Made by a program: the position numbers and the translations under genes. 34,993 bases of DNA from contig JBBQSF010000015.1 in assembly GCA_038214085.1 (NCBI GenBank), positions 1 to 34,993 of the forward strand, in the 5' to 3' direction. Each line of letters begins with the position of its first letter. Position 1 is the first letter of the stretch. The notes below the pieces were generated by a model. The model did not search any database and was not told the DNA's origin. It worked only from the letters and a program-made list of their open reading frames with translations. The DNA comes from JBBQSF01 sp038214085 (GTDB taxonomy: Bacteria > Bacteroidota > Bacteroidia > Bacteroidales > CG2-30-32-10). Positions 15,715-23,889 of this stretch are shown here, one piece after another.

Positions 15715-16857
15715 TTATTGTTTTTTTGTTAAATAACACTTAATAGGGTAATGATCAGATAACTCCTGATGAATAGTTTCATAATTATGAGCCTGAAAAA
15801 TTGGGCTGTGGAAAATATAATCAATTCGGAACGATGGAAAAACTCCGGCGTAACTTTGTCCGGTACCACGACCACTTTCAATAAAAGAATCTTTTAAGTT
15901 TTTTGAAATCTGATAATAGGTATAGGAAATGGGTGTGTCGTTAAAATCGCCACAAAATATTATTGGATAAGGACAATTTGCAATATGTTTTGCAACCAGA
16001 TCAACCTGAGGAGCTCTGATAATGTATGCTTTTTTCAGGCGACTTACAATCCTTTCTGAATTGTTTTTAATTTTTGTATTGTTGACATTGTTTTTTGACA
16101 ATTCAGAAGCAAATTGGTAATCTTCAAATCCAAGCCTGATCGATTCAAAATGGGCATTGTAGATTCTAACAGTATCCTTATTAATAATCACATCAGTAAA
16201 AATACATATATTTCCAGAAACAGTTTTGAACGCAATACTCCCGGTATCAACAACAGGATATTTTGTAAAAGTAGCTATGCCAAAATAATTCAGATTCCTT
16301 GAATTCGCAGTAAAAACAATATGTTCATTTTTTGTGTTGAGAATTTTTTTAATTGTATCAGTAGTTTTAAATACATGAGTTGCATCGTAAACATATTCTT
16401 GAAAGCAAATAATGTCAGGTTTTTCAACACTCAGTAAATCAAATATTTTATTTCTTTTTGTGAAATTGTATGCCCAGTTATTTTTTACATCGTAGTTGTA
16501 CAAGTCAAAATTTCTAACATTGAACGACATAATTTTAGTAGCATTTGTCAGATCTTTTTCAGGCGTTTTACTGCTGTATTGAATGGTGCGAAACAGGAAT
16601 GAATATCCTCCAAGTATTGCAATAAATGAAATAAGCGCCAGTTGGTACCTAATGAATAGCCACAGCAAAATAAAAAAAATATTCCCAAGTAAAAGTATAG
16701 GATAAGCCATACCAAAAAATGCTAACATCCAAAGTTTTTCTGGTGAAGCGAATTGTGCCAAATAGGACAAAAAGAGAAAAATTACGAGCAATATATTTAT
16801 GCTCAGCAATGATTTTCTGACAAATCCACCTTTATATTTTGATTTTGTTTTCGCCAT
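15715..16857 (-). CDS. Membrane-anchored endonuclease/exonuclease/phosphatase-fold protein
   Basis: The start is placed at the ATG at 16857, one base after the rhomboid stop (380 aa); a longer frame would overlap the rhomboid gene by 41 bp. Three hydrophobic segments occupy residues about 15-105. The C-terminal domain shows the EEP superfamily motifs in order: SFNVRNF, CFQEYV, YNAHFES, CGDFNDTP, RIDYIF and SDHYPIKC. These contain the Mg-binding Asn/Glu and the catalytic Asp-Asn and His residues, so it should be an active phosphodiesterase. The substrate (nucleic acid, lipid or phosphosugar) cannot be told from sequence. The domain likely faces the periplasm or cytoplasm depending on topology, which is not resolved. 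Confidence 0.85.
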   Translation of the reverse strand: MAKTKSKYKGGFVRKSLLSINILLVIFLFLSYLAQFASPEKLWMLAFFGMAYPILLLGNIFFILLWLFIRYQLALISFIAILGGYSFLFRTIQYSSKTPEKDLTNATKIMSFNVRNFDLYNYDVKNNWAYNFTKRNKIFDLLSVEKPDIICFQEYVYDATHVFKTTDTIKKILNTKNEHIVFTANSRNLNYFGIATFTKYPVVDTGSIAFKTVSGNICIFTDVIINKDTVRIYNAHFESIRLGFEDYQFASELSKNNVNNTKIKNNSERIVSRLKKAYIIRAPQVDLVAKHIANCPYPIIFCGDFNDTPISYTYYQISKNLKDSFIESGRGTGQSYAGVFPSFRIDYIFHSPIFQAHNYETIHQELSDHYPIKCYLTKKQ

Positions 16858-16858
16858 T

Positions 16859-17785
16859 TTACCTTTTCTCACTTTCGCTGAAGAGCATCTGTTTTTCATC
16901 TTTACTCAGACTATCGTATCCTGAGATTTTAATTTTATCCAGAATGGCATCAATTTTATTTTGTTTTTCAGCTCTTTGTTTATTGTAATTTTCATCCGAA
17001 ACTGGTCTTTTGGGTTTGGTATATTCTACCCTGAGTTTAGGTTTAGGCTTGAAAGTGTTTTTGATGAAGTTTGCCGGAAGGTTAAATATTTTATAAAAAT
17101 CAAATCTTGATTTCAATAATAGAATATAAGAAAAACCCCATAAGGCTCCTCCAAGATGTGCAATATGGCCACCGGGGTTACTTCCATCAATACTCATAAC
17201 GTCAATCGCTATTAATACAAGAGCAAGGTATTTAAGTTTTACTCTTCCAAACAAGAATAATTGTATTACATAATCCGGAAGATAAGTGGCAATAGCTACT
17301 AGAATGGCAAGCACAGAAGCCGAAGCTCCCATTGCAAGTGAAATGTCTTTGATCGGTGCGAATACAGGAAAGATGTTAAACGCAAGAATATAAAATAATG
17401 CACCTGCCAAACCACCAAAAATATACGTACTAATTAACTTTTTTCCACCAAGAAACTGAATAAATAATGTGCCGCCGAAATACAACATAATCATGTTGAA
17501 AAATAGGTGAAAAAAATCAAAATGTAAAAACATGTAAGTGAAAAGTGTCCATGGTTTTTGTAAGAGAATGTCAATATTTGCTGGAACAGCAAGCCATAGC
17601 GCAACTTTCGAAAAAGCAAATTTTCCCTGAAGTTGTACTTCTGGAATTTGAAAAAGGTAGAAATACAATTTGAATAATTCAACAAAAATAAAAACGGCAA
17701 TATTAATTAACAGCAATCGCGATAAGTTATTTTTGCTGAACAAAAGGCTTTTTATCTGGGCTGATATGGTTGGTCCTGCTCTCAT
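16859..17785 (-). CDS. Rhomboid-family intramembrane protease with a variant active-site motif
   Basis: A 308-residue polytopic membrane protein. Rhomboid hallmarks are H93xxxN97 (HLFFN), the catalytic serine S155 in GASAS and the catalytic histidine H210 in AHLGG. The usual motif is GxSG; here alanine follows the serine, so the dyad is complete but the motif is atypical. A soluble basic C-terminal tail of about 70 residues follows (KPKPKLRVEYTKPKRPVS, then EKQNKIDAILDKIKISGYDSLSKDEKQ). The tail with its Gly-x-x-Ser-Leu-(S/T)-x-x-E-(K/R) pattern is typical of Bacteroidota rhomboids. The ATG overlaps the stop of the upstream rhomboid by four bases (ATGA), so the pair is translationally coupled. 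Confidence 0.88.
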   Translation of the reverse strand: MRAGPTISAQIKSLLFSKNNLSRLLLINIAVFIFVELFKLYFYLFQIPEVQLQGKFAFSKVALWLAVPANIDILLQKPWTLFTYMFLHFDFFHLFFNMIMLYFGGTLFIQFLGGKKLISTYIFGGLAGALFYILAFNIFPVFAPIKDISLAMGASASVLAILVAIATYLPDYVIQLFLFGRVKLKYLALVLIAIDVMSIDGSNPGGHIAHLGGALWGFSYILLLKSRFDFYKIFNLPANFIKNTFKPKPKLRVEYTKPKRPVSDENYNKQRAEKQNKIDAILDKIKISGYDSLSKDEKQMLFSESEKR

Positions 17786-18633
17786 CTGAATTGTTTTTGT
17801 TTATTTTGGTGTCGCCAGAAAAGCAGTAAAATTATACCAAACAACATACCTCCTAAATGTGCGAAGTGGGCAACATTGTCGTTCGGGTTGTTTGATATTC
17901 CTGAATAAAGTTCAAGAGCTCCGTAAAACATTACAAACCATTTTGCTTTTACCGGTATTGCAAAAAACACATAAATAAGGGAGTTTGGAAACATCATTCC
18001 AAAAGCAAGCAGAATTCCAAACACCGCACCAGAAGCGCCAATAATAACTGGGGCGTTTAATAAATCAATTCTGTATTGTGTAATGTAATTTACTGAGGCC
18101 GTAAGAGCTGCGCCCTGATCCGTTTTTATTATGCTATTGTAATTGTCTTTAAATGTGTTGAAATTATTCAGCATCTCGTTGGATCCAATCTTGAAATTCG
18201 GGCTGAGTAAAAAATCATTCAGTGCTGCGTGATTGGGGTGTGCCAGAAAAGTATTAACTGCATCTTGAACCGGAATCATTTGAAAATATACAATTACATA
18301 ATGTACCACGGCCGCACCAAGTCCGGTAAATAGGTAATAAATTAAAAACCGTTTAGGTCCCCATACATTTTCAAGAATGTTACCAAACATCCACAATGCA
18401 AACATATTATAAAGAATATGGCTAAATCCACCATGCATAAACATATAAGTAATGAGTTGATAGGGTTGGAATTTTTCAGAGCCCAAATAATGCAAACCCA
18501 ATTTATCGGTAAGATCAGTATGAAATGTGCTTGAGACGGCTATGGTTGCAAGGAATAACAATCCATTGATGATGAGGATGTTTTTTACAACATCCGGTAA
18601 TAGTTTAAATCCGGTAGGTCTGAATTGTTGCAT
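17782..18633 (-). CDS. Rhomboid-family intramembrane serine protease
   Basis: A 283-residue polytopic membrane protein with canonical rhomboid motifs: HILYN (H72, N76) in an early helix, the catalytic S201 in GASGAVFG, and H259 in AHLGGMLFG. A long mostly soluble segment (about 122-192, including PNHAALNDFLLSPNFKIGSNEM) is inserted before the catalytic serine helix and is unusual in size. The protein should cleave membrane-spanning substrates. It lies ten bases after mutL and is coupled to a second rhomboid by a 4-bp overlap. Confidence 0.92.
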   Translation of the reverse strand: MQQFRPTGFKLLPDVVKNILIINGLLFLATIAVSSTFHTDLTDKLGLHYLGSEKFQPYQLITYMFMHGGFSHILYNMFALWMFGNILENVWGPKRFLIYYLFTGLGAAVVHYVIVYFQMIPVQDAVNTFLAHPNHAALNDFLLSPNFKIGSNEMLNNFNTFKDNYNSIIKTDQGAALTASVNYITQYRIDLLNAPVIIGASGAVFGILLAFGMMFPNSLIYVFFAIPVKAKWFVMFYGALELYSGISNNPNDNVAHFAHLGGMLFGIILLLFWRHQNKQKQFR

Positions 18634-18643
18634 AAACGTATTC

Positions 18644-20491
18644 TTATTGGAATTTTTTTTCTAATTCTTCTTTTGAAATAATCTGTAAAACTTGTTTGCC
18701 GTCTGGGGAATGGTATGGAATTTTGCAAGCAAACAAACGGTTGATGATCGATGTCATTTCTTCTGTTTTAAGCACGTGTCCATGTTTTATGGCTATTGAT
18801 GATGCGAAAGCCTTAGCAATCTTTTCATTTTTGTCCATACCAATATCCGATTTGCTCATTTTGTAATGTTCCAGTAACTCTTCAATAACATTTTGAAGAT
18901 TGCTTTCGGGCATATTGCAAGGTGTTCCATTGATAACGAAGGAATTCGCCCCGAATTCACTGATATCAAAACCCAAGTGTTTCACATCTTCAATAATTTC
19001 AAGAAGCAGAGCGGTGTCGGTAACGGAAAACTCAAGCATTTGTGGAAAAAGCTCTTTTTGCTGTGCTCCGGCTTGGCTTTTTGTCAATATTTCCAGATAC
19101 TCCTCAAAAAGAATTCGTTCGTGTGCATTTTGCTGGTCAACAATCAGAAGACCCGATTTTACATGTGTTACAATATAAGAATTGAGCAATTGCATGAAAA
19201 TACCCTTAGATCCTTCGTTAACATTTTTATCCAAATCAGACGGCAATGATAGACCGTTTGCTGATTTAATTTCAGGAACATCAACAGATATTTCAATCTG
19301 ACTATCAGCGTGCCGCGAATAAAAACGATCTTTTGGGTAAGCCGGTAGAATATTTTCCTTTTTCTCTTTTGGTTCCAGATGGTTTTTAAAAGGATTGTAA
19401 TCGGGGTCGAGTTTTATAACTGGTGCTGAAACTATTTGACCTTTTGGCAATGGAATAATATCAAGACCTTTGTCAATGTCAAAATCAATACTTGGAGTTA
19501 CGCAATAAAGACCAAGTGATTGTTTAACGGCTGAGCGGAGTATAGCGTAAATTGTTTTTTCATCCTGAAATTTTATTTCGGTTTTGGTAGGATGAATATT
19601 GATGTCTATTTCCTGTGGATCAATTTCAATATAGAGAAAATAACTCGGAAAAGATTTCTCCGAAATTAACTCAGCAAAAGCATTGGAAATAGCATGATGG
19701 AGATAATTGTGCTTGAAAAATCTTCCGTTTACAAAAAAGTATTGTTCTCCTCTTGTTTTTTTTGCTGATTCAGGTTTTCCTACAAAGCCTGAAACAGAGA
19801 AATATCCAGCTTTCTGATCAACTGGTAAAAGTTTTTGATTGTAAGTATTTCCAAAAAGATTAATAATCCTTTGTTTCAAAGAACTTTTTTCAAGATGGTA
19901 CACCACCAAATTATTATTGTAAAGTTCAAATGAAATATGCGGATAGGATAGAGCCACTCTATTAAATTCCTCAAAAATATGGTTGGTTTCAATAGTGTTG
20001 CTTTTGAGAAAATTTCTTCGGGCAGGAACATTAAAAAAAAGATTCTTAATAGAAATGGAAGTACCCTCAGTGCAAGAGCAAATTTCCTGCGATTTTACTT
20101 CACTTCCTTCAATAATAATATGTGTTCCTGTTTCGTCGCCGATTCGTTTTGATTTAAGCTCTACTTGCGCAACAGCAGCAACCGAAGCAAGAGCTTCGCC
20201 ACGAAATCCCATAGTGCGAATACAAAAGAGATCACCTGCTTCACGTATTTTTGATGTTGCATGGCGCTCAAAGCTAAGCCTGGCATCAGTCCCCGACATT
20301 CCGCAACCATTGTCGATTACCTGAATCAGGGTTCTTCCAGCATCTTTAATAAAAAGTTTAATAAAAGTGGCACCTGAATCGATAGCGTTTTCCATCAACT
20401 CCTTTACAGCTGATGCTGGCCGCTGTATTACTTCACCGGCTGCAATCTGGTTGGCAACATTATCAGGTAATATTCTAATTATATCAGGCAT
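18644..20491 (-). CDS. mutL: DNA mismatch repair protein MutL
   Basis: A 615-residue protein of the usual length. The N-terminal GHKL ATPase is intact: ELMENAIDSGAT (31-42), DNGCGM (60-65), TMGFRGEALAS (93-103) and the DNA-binding GEQYFFVNGR segment near 248. A poorly conserved linker (about 335-430) leads to the C-terminal dimerisation domain. The endonuclease motif DQHAxxExxxxE reads DQQNAHERILFE (452-463), with Gln and Asn in place of His and Ala, and the later CPHGRP-type motif reads YHSPDGKQ. This raises doubt about nicking activity in this copy. It heads the operon that ends with uvrB. Confidence 0.95.
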   Translation of the reverse strand: MPDIIRILPDNVANQIAAGEVIQRPASAVKELMENAIDSGATFIKLFIKDAGRTLIQVIDNGCGMSGTDARLSFERHATSKIREAGDLFCIRTMGFRGEALASVAAVAQVELKSKRIGDETGTHIIIEGSEVKSQEICSCTEGTSISIKNLFFNVPARRNFLKSNTIETNHIFEEFNRVALSYPHISFELYNNNLVVYHLEKSSLKQRIINLFGNTYNQKLLPVDQKAGYFSVSGFVGKPESAKKTRGEQYFFVNGRFFKHNYLHHAISNAFAELISEKSFPSYFLYIEIDPQEIDINIHPTKTEIKFQDEKTIYAILRSAVKQSLGLYCVTPSIDFDIDKGLDIIPLPKGQIVSAPVIKLDPDYNPFKNHLEPKEKKENILPAYPKDRFYSRHADSQIEISVDVPEIKSANGLSLPSDLDKNVNEGSKGIFMQLLNSYIVTHVKSGLLIVDQQNAHERILFEEYLEILTKSQAGAQQKELFPQMLEFSVTDTALLLEIIEDVKHLGFDISEFGANSFVINGTPCNMPESNLQNVIEELLEHYKMSKSDIGMDKNEKIAKAFASSIAIKHGHVLKTEEMTSIINRLFACKIPYHSPDGKQVLQIISKEELEKKFQ

Positions 20492-20634
20492 AGTAAATGC
20501 GGACTTAACAAACTTTATTCCGTAAAATTTTTATGACATTTTTATAATAAAAAAATATATTCAAATCCTGAATGCCTTTTACTGCTTAGCATACCTTATG
20601 ACGGGATTTTTCTTCATTAAAAAATTTCACCTGA

Positions 20635-20666
20635 CAAAGTTACCGAAAAAAATCCAAACCATGCAA
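20635..20666 (-). promoter_or_regulatory. Promoter of the mutL operon
   Basis: On the minus strand TTG (20666-20664), a 21-nt spacer and TAACTTTG (20642-20635) match the Bacteroidota promoter form TTG-N19-21-TAnnTTTG. It would give a leader of about 135 nt before the mutL ATG. No hairpin or riboswitch was recognised in that AT-rich leader. Confidence 0.5.
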
Positions 20667-20672
20667 TTTGTC

Positions 20673-20680
20673 TATCTTTG
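20673..20680 (+). promoter_or_regulatory. -7 box for the radical SAM gene
   Basis: TATCTTTG matches TAnnTTTG and ends 16 nt before the ATG at 20697, so the transcript would have a very short leader. No TTG lies at the standard -33 distance. Its upstream region overlaps the leftward mutL promoter at 20635-20666. Confidence 0.4.
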
Positions 20681-20696
20681 AAACGAATTTTTCCAA

Positions 20697-21608
20697 ATGA
20701 AAAACGAAGTATTTTATTCATGTGACTTTTGCCCTCATGGTTGTGGTGTAGCCAGAGATGCCGTAAATAAAGGGTTTTGCAATACGGACTTAAAAAATAA
20801 TATTGCTTCAGTTTGTATTCACAAAGGAGAAGAACCAGTAATTTCAGGTAAAAATGGAATCTGCAATGTTTTCTTTTCTCACTGTAATTTGCAGTGTATT
20901 TATTGCCAGAATGAACAAATAAGTTCTAATGATAGCGTTGCTAAACCAATTGATGATTCAAAGGTTTTGGAAACCATTAAAAGCATTCTTGATAGAGGTA
21001 TTCCTTTGCTTGGTTTTGTTTCACCTTCGCATTGTATTCCGCAAATGCTGAAAATTATCAGGAAATTAAATGCTGATGGATATCATCCAAAAATTGTTTA
21101 CAATTCAAATGGTTATGATAGCGTTGAAACACTTAGAAAAATAGAACAATATATTGATATTTATTTACCTGATTTTAAATATTCAGACAATGAATTGGCT
21201 TTTGAACTTTCGGGAGTGAAGAATTATGTGGAAAATGCAATAAATGCAATTAAAGAAATGTTCCGACAGAAAGGTACATTGCTGCTGAAAAATGACGAAG
21301 GGCAGGCTGAATCTGGACTAATTGTGAGGCATTTGGTATTGCCGGGATACGTGGATAACAGTTTGAATGTTCTGCAGATTCTGGTCAATGAATTTTCCTC
21401 AGGTATTCATATTTCGCTTATGGCTCAATATTTTCCAACAGAAAATGTTCATGATCATAAAAATCTTGGAAGAACATTATTTTTTGAAGAATACGAAAAA
21501 GTAATTGATGAAATGGAACGATTGGGTTTTTACAAGGGATGGGTGCAGGAATTAAAAAGCGCAGAAAATTACAGACCTGATTTTGATTTGAAGCATCCGT
21601 TTGAGTAA
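20697..21608 (+). CDS. PflX-like radical SAM protein
   Basis: A 303-residue radical SAM protein. The SAM-binding cluster motif is C63xxxC67xxC70 (SHCNLQCIYC). The N-terminus has four more cysteines (C9, C12, C16 and C28) in the arrangement YSCDFCPHGCGVAR, as in the PflX/COG1313 group related to pyruvate formate-lyase activating enzymes. Downstream are GFVSPSH, KIVYNSNGYDS, DIYLPDFKY and RHLVLPGYVDNS, all typical of that group. The family has no settled reaction. It is a single-gene plus-strand unit, ending seven bases from the convergent aroE. Confidence 0.88.
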   Translation: MKNEVFYSCDFCPHGCGVARDAVNKGFCNTDLKNNIASVCIHKGEEPVISGKNGICNVFFSHCNLQCIYCQNEQISSNDSVAKPIDDSKVLETIKSILDRGIPLLGFVSPSHCIPQMLKIIRKLNADGYHPKIVYNSNGYDSVETLRKIEQYIDIYLPDFKYSDNELAFELSGVKNYVENAINAIKEMFRQKGTLLLKNDEGQAESGLIVRHLVLPGYVDNSLNVLQILVNEFSSGIHISLMAQYFPTENVHDHKNLGRTLFFEEYEKVIDEMERLGFYKGWVQELKSAENYRPDFDLKHPFE

Positions 21609-21615
21609 ACCATTT

Positions 21616-22368
21616 TTATATTAGATTATTCCATATTTCCCATGATTTCTCAGCTTGAAAATATAGCATTTCTAAACCATTTTTTGTCTGAGCGCCTTGT
21701 TCAGCGCCTTTTTTAAGAAATGCAGTTTCTTTTGGATTGTATATCAGGTCAAATAACAAATGCTGAGAAGTGAGCAAGTTGTATGGAATGTCAGGATATT
21801 TTTCAATGTCAGGAAACATTCCCAAAGGAGTTGTGTTTATTATTATTTGATGAGAATGGATAATGTCTTCGGTTAATTGCTTGTATGTTATTGTATTTAT
21901 ATCTGTTTTATTGCGCGAAACAAATAAGAAGGGAATTTCAGATTTTGAAAGCACATATTTAACTGCCTTTGAAGCTCCTCCCGTTCCTAATATCAGAGCT
22001 GCTTTGTGATGATTGTGCAGCAATGATTCTATGCTTTTTTTAAAACCAAAATAATCTGTATTATACCCTTTTGTAATGATTTTATTGTTGCTTCTGAAAA
22101 TTTTTATTGTGTTTACAGCTCCAATTTCTGCAGCAGAATTGTCAAGTTCATCAATTAAATTTATTACTGTTTCTTTGAATGGAATGGTAACATTTAATCC
22201 TAAAATATCTTTGTTATTACTTACAAGATTATGAAAATCATCAATTTTTTCTAGAGGAAAATTACGATAACTAACATCTTGAATATTTTCCCTGAAAAAC
22301 TTTTCAGAAAAATAAGTTTCGGAAAATGAATGTGCAAGCGGAAAGCCGATCAATCCGTAAATACGCAT
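21616..22368 (-). CDS. aroE: Shikimate dehydrogenase
   Basis: A 250-residue enzyme of the short AroE form. The substrate-binding region reads GFPLAHSFS near the N-terminus, the catalytic lysine is K65 in LNVTIPFKE and the conserved aspartate is D105 (GYNTDYFGF). The NADP-binding loop is GTGGASKAV (about 127-135), and the C-terminal NGLEMLYFQAEKSWEIW matches the family end. It reduces 3-dehydroshikimate in aromatic amino acid synthesis. The start codon shares one base with the dedA stop (TAATG), so translation is coupled. Confidence 0.95.
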   Translation of the reverse strand: MRIYGLIGFPLAHSFSETYFSEKFFRENIQDVSYRNFPLEKIDDFHNLVSNNKDILGLNVTIPFKETVINLIDELDNSAAEIGAVNTIKIFRSNNKIITKGYNTDYFGFKKSIESLLHNHHKAALILGTGGASKAVKYVLSKSEIPFLFVSRNKTDINTITYKQLTEDIIHSHQIIINTTPLGMFPDIEKYPDIPYNLLTSQHLLFDLIYNPKETAFLKKGAEQGAQTKNGLEMLYFQAEKSWEIWNNLI

Positions 22369-23075
22369 TACGACTTATTGATTTTGTTTTTTTTATGATT
22401 CTTGCGAAGTTTGTAACCATAATATATGATGACGATTATCAAAACGGCAACAATAACGTAGTCGATAATATGGCTGTATTTCATAATCTCACTCCAGTTG
22501 TTCTTGAGGTAATAACCTGCAATGCTTAGAAGCGAATTCCATATTCCTGCACCAATAACAGTAAAAATGGAAAATTTTAATAAATTCATTTTTCCAATTC
22601 CTGCAGGAATTGAAATTAAATGGCGCACCACAGGTATAAAGCGACAGATAAAAACGGTAGAATCTCCGTGTTTTGAGAACCATTTTTCAGTAATATCCAA
22701 GTCGTGCTTATCAAGCAATAAATATTTTCCCCATTTTTCTACAAGTGGTCTCCCACCTTTGGCGCCCATCCAGTAACCAATCAAAGAACCGATTATGCTG
22801 CCCAAGGTGCTGAAAAAAATCACACCGGTCCATGTAAGAGTACCGTTATAAATTGCAAATCCTGCAAAGGGCATAACGGCTTCGCTCGGAACAGGGGCAA
22901 CCATACTTTCCAAAGTCATCAGGATCATTATTCCTACATAACCGGTTTGGTCAATAAACCTGGTTGCTGTATCTGCAATCCATGCTGTAATTCCTGAATG
23001 TTGATGTGTTGCTAAAATGGTTGTCGAATTCAGAAGTTTCCCTGAAAACAATGAAATGCTATAAACAATACCCAT
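22368..23075 (-). CDS. DedA-family inner membrane protein
   Basis: A 235-residue membrane protein with four to five hydrophobic segments. The DedA/SNARE-associated core is clear: VPSEAVMPFAGF, then GSIIGSLIGYWMGAKGG, and F-x-RFIPVVRHLISIPAGIGKMN containing the conserved arginines. The family is linked to flipping of polyprenyl phosphate and other lipids, membrane potential and stress tolerance. Its ATG is one base beyond the stop of the ComA-family gene, and its stop overlaps the aroE start. The specific cargo of this copy is unknown. Confidence 0.92.
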   Translation of the reverse strand: MGIVYSISLFSGKLLNSTTILATHQHSGITAWIADTATRFIDQTGYVGIMILMTLESMVAPVPSEAVMPFAGFAIYNGTLTWTGVIFFSTLGSIIGSLIGYWMGAKGGRPLVEKWGKYLLLDKHDLDITEKWFSKHGDSTVFICRFIPVVRHLISIPAGIGKMNLLKFSIFTVIGAGIWNSLLSIAGYYLKNNWSEIMKYSHIIDYVIVAVLIIVIIYYGYKLRKNHKKNKINKS

Positions 23076-23076
23076 A

Positions 23077-23889
23077 TTACTTCTGGTCAGCTTTGATTTT
23101 TAACGTCTGAAATTCTTCTGGGAGAAACTGGAAAAAAGTATCTCCTCGCAATCCTATACGTAAGGTTTCTAAAGGAATAACTTCGTTAGGGGCAATATTT
23201 CCCAGGTTTACATTGGCTCCTAGAGTTTTTACAAACCAAACCTGCTGTGATTTGAGCGGTGCTTCCCATATAATGAAATCCTGCTTTACCTTAGAAACAA
23301 TTTTATTTACCAGTGCCACGTGTGCATTTCCATTTGGGCGGTAAATGCCAACAGTACCGCTTTCGCGCGCTTCAGCAATAACAAATGAAGATCCTGCTTC
23401 AATTTCTCCATTCATCATCGAAATCCATTTGTTAGGAGATGTAATAATTCCTGCCTCTTTTGAACCAACTTCCGATAATACGATATGTGTTTTAGAAAGA
23501 GTTTGAATGTATTTACATTTGATATCATGATCCATTAGAATAGAACCGTCGGAAACTTCAATTGCATCAACACCATATTTATCAACCAATTTACGATAAT
23601 CGTCAAACATATTTCTGATAATATAAGCTTCGAAAAGCGTACCGCCCAAATATGTTTTTATTCCGGCTTCTTTGTAAAGCCTAATTTTGGTTTCAACATT
23701 TTTCATTACCATTGATGTGCCGAATCCAAGCTTTGCAAAATCAGTGAATTCGCCACCCGTGGTGAGAAAATCTTCAACTTCACGGACACTAAGCCCTTTG
23801 TCCATCATCATGGTAACACCGCTAGTGCGTGGGCGGGATGGGCGCTCAGGTATAAAATCAAGTATGTTTTCCATTTCCGGTAATTTCAT
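23077..23889 (-). CDS. comA: Phosphosulfolactate synthase (ComA family)
   Basis: A 270-residue TIM-barrel protein of the family that joins sulfite to phosphoenolpyruvate to give phosphosulfolactate. Recognised segments are RPSRPRTSGVTMMMDKGLS, DFAKLGFGTS, KIRLYKEAGIKTYLGGTLFE, GVDAIEVSDGS, LSEVGSKE, EARESG and the end NVNLGNIAPNEVIPLETLRIGLRGDT. The spacing and order match ComA. A second Met (residue 6) is an alternative start, but the first ATG overlaps the upstream TPR gene by four bases (ATGA) and is preferred. comB/comC-like genes are not nearby, so whether the product is sulfolactate, coenzyme M or a sulfonate lipid precursor is open. Confidence 0.9.
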   Translation of the reverse strand: MKLPEMENILDFIPERPSRPRTSGVTMMMDKGLSVREVEDFLTTGGEFTDFAKLGFGTSMVMKNVETKIRLYKEAGIKTYLGGTLFEAYIIRNMFDDYRKLVDKYGVDAIEVSDGSILMDHDIKCKYIQTLSKTHIVLSEVGSKEAGIITSPNKWISMMNGEIEAGSSFVIAEARESGTVGIYRPNGNAHVALVNKIVSKVKQDFIIWEAPLKSQQVWFVKTLGANVNLGNIAPNEVIPLETLRIGLRGDTFFQFLPEEFQTLKIKADQK

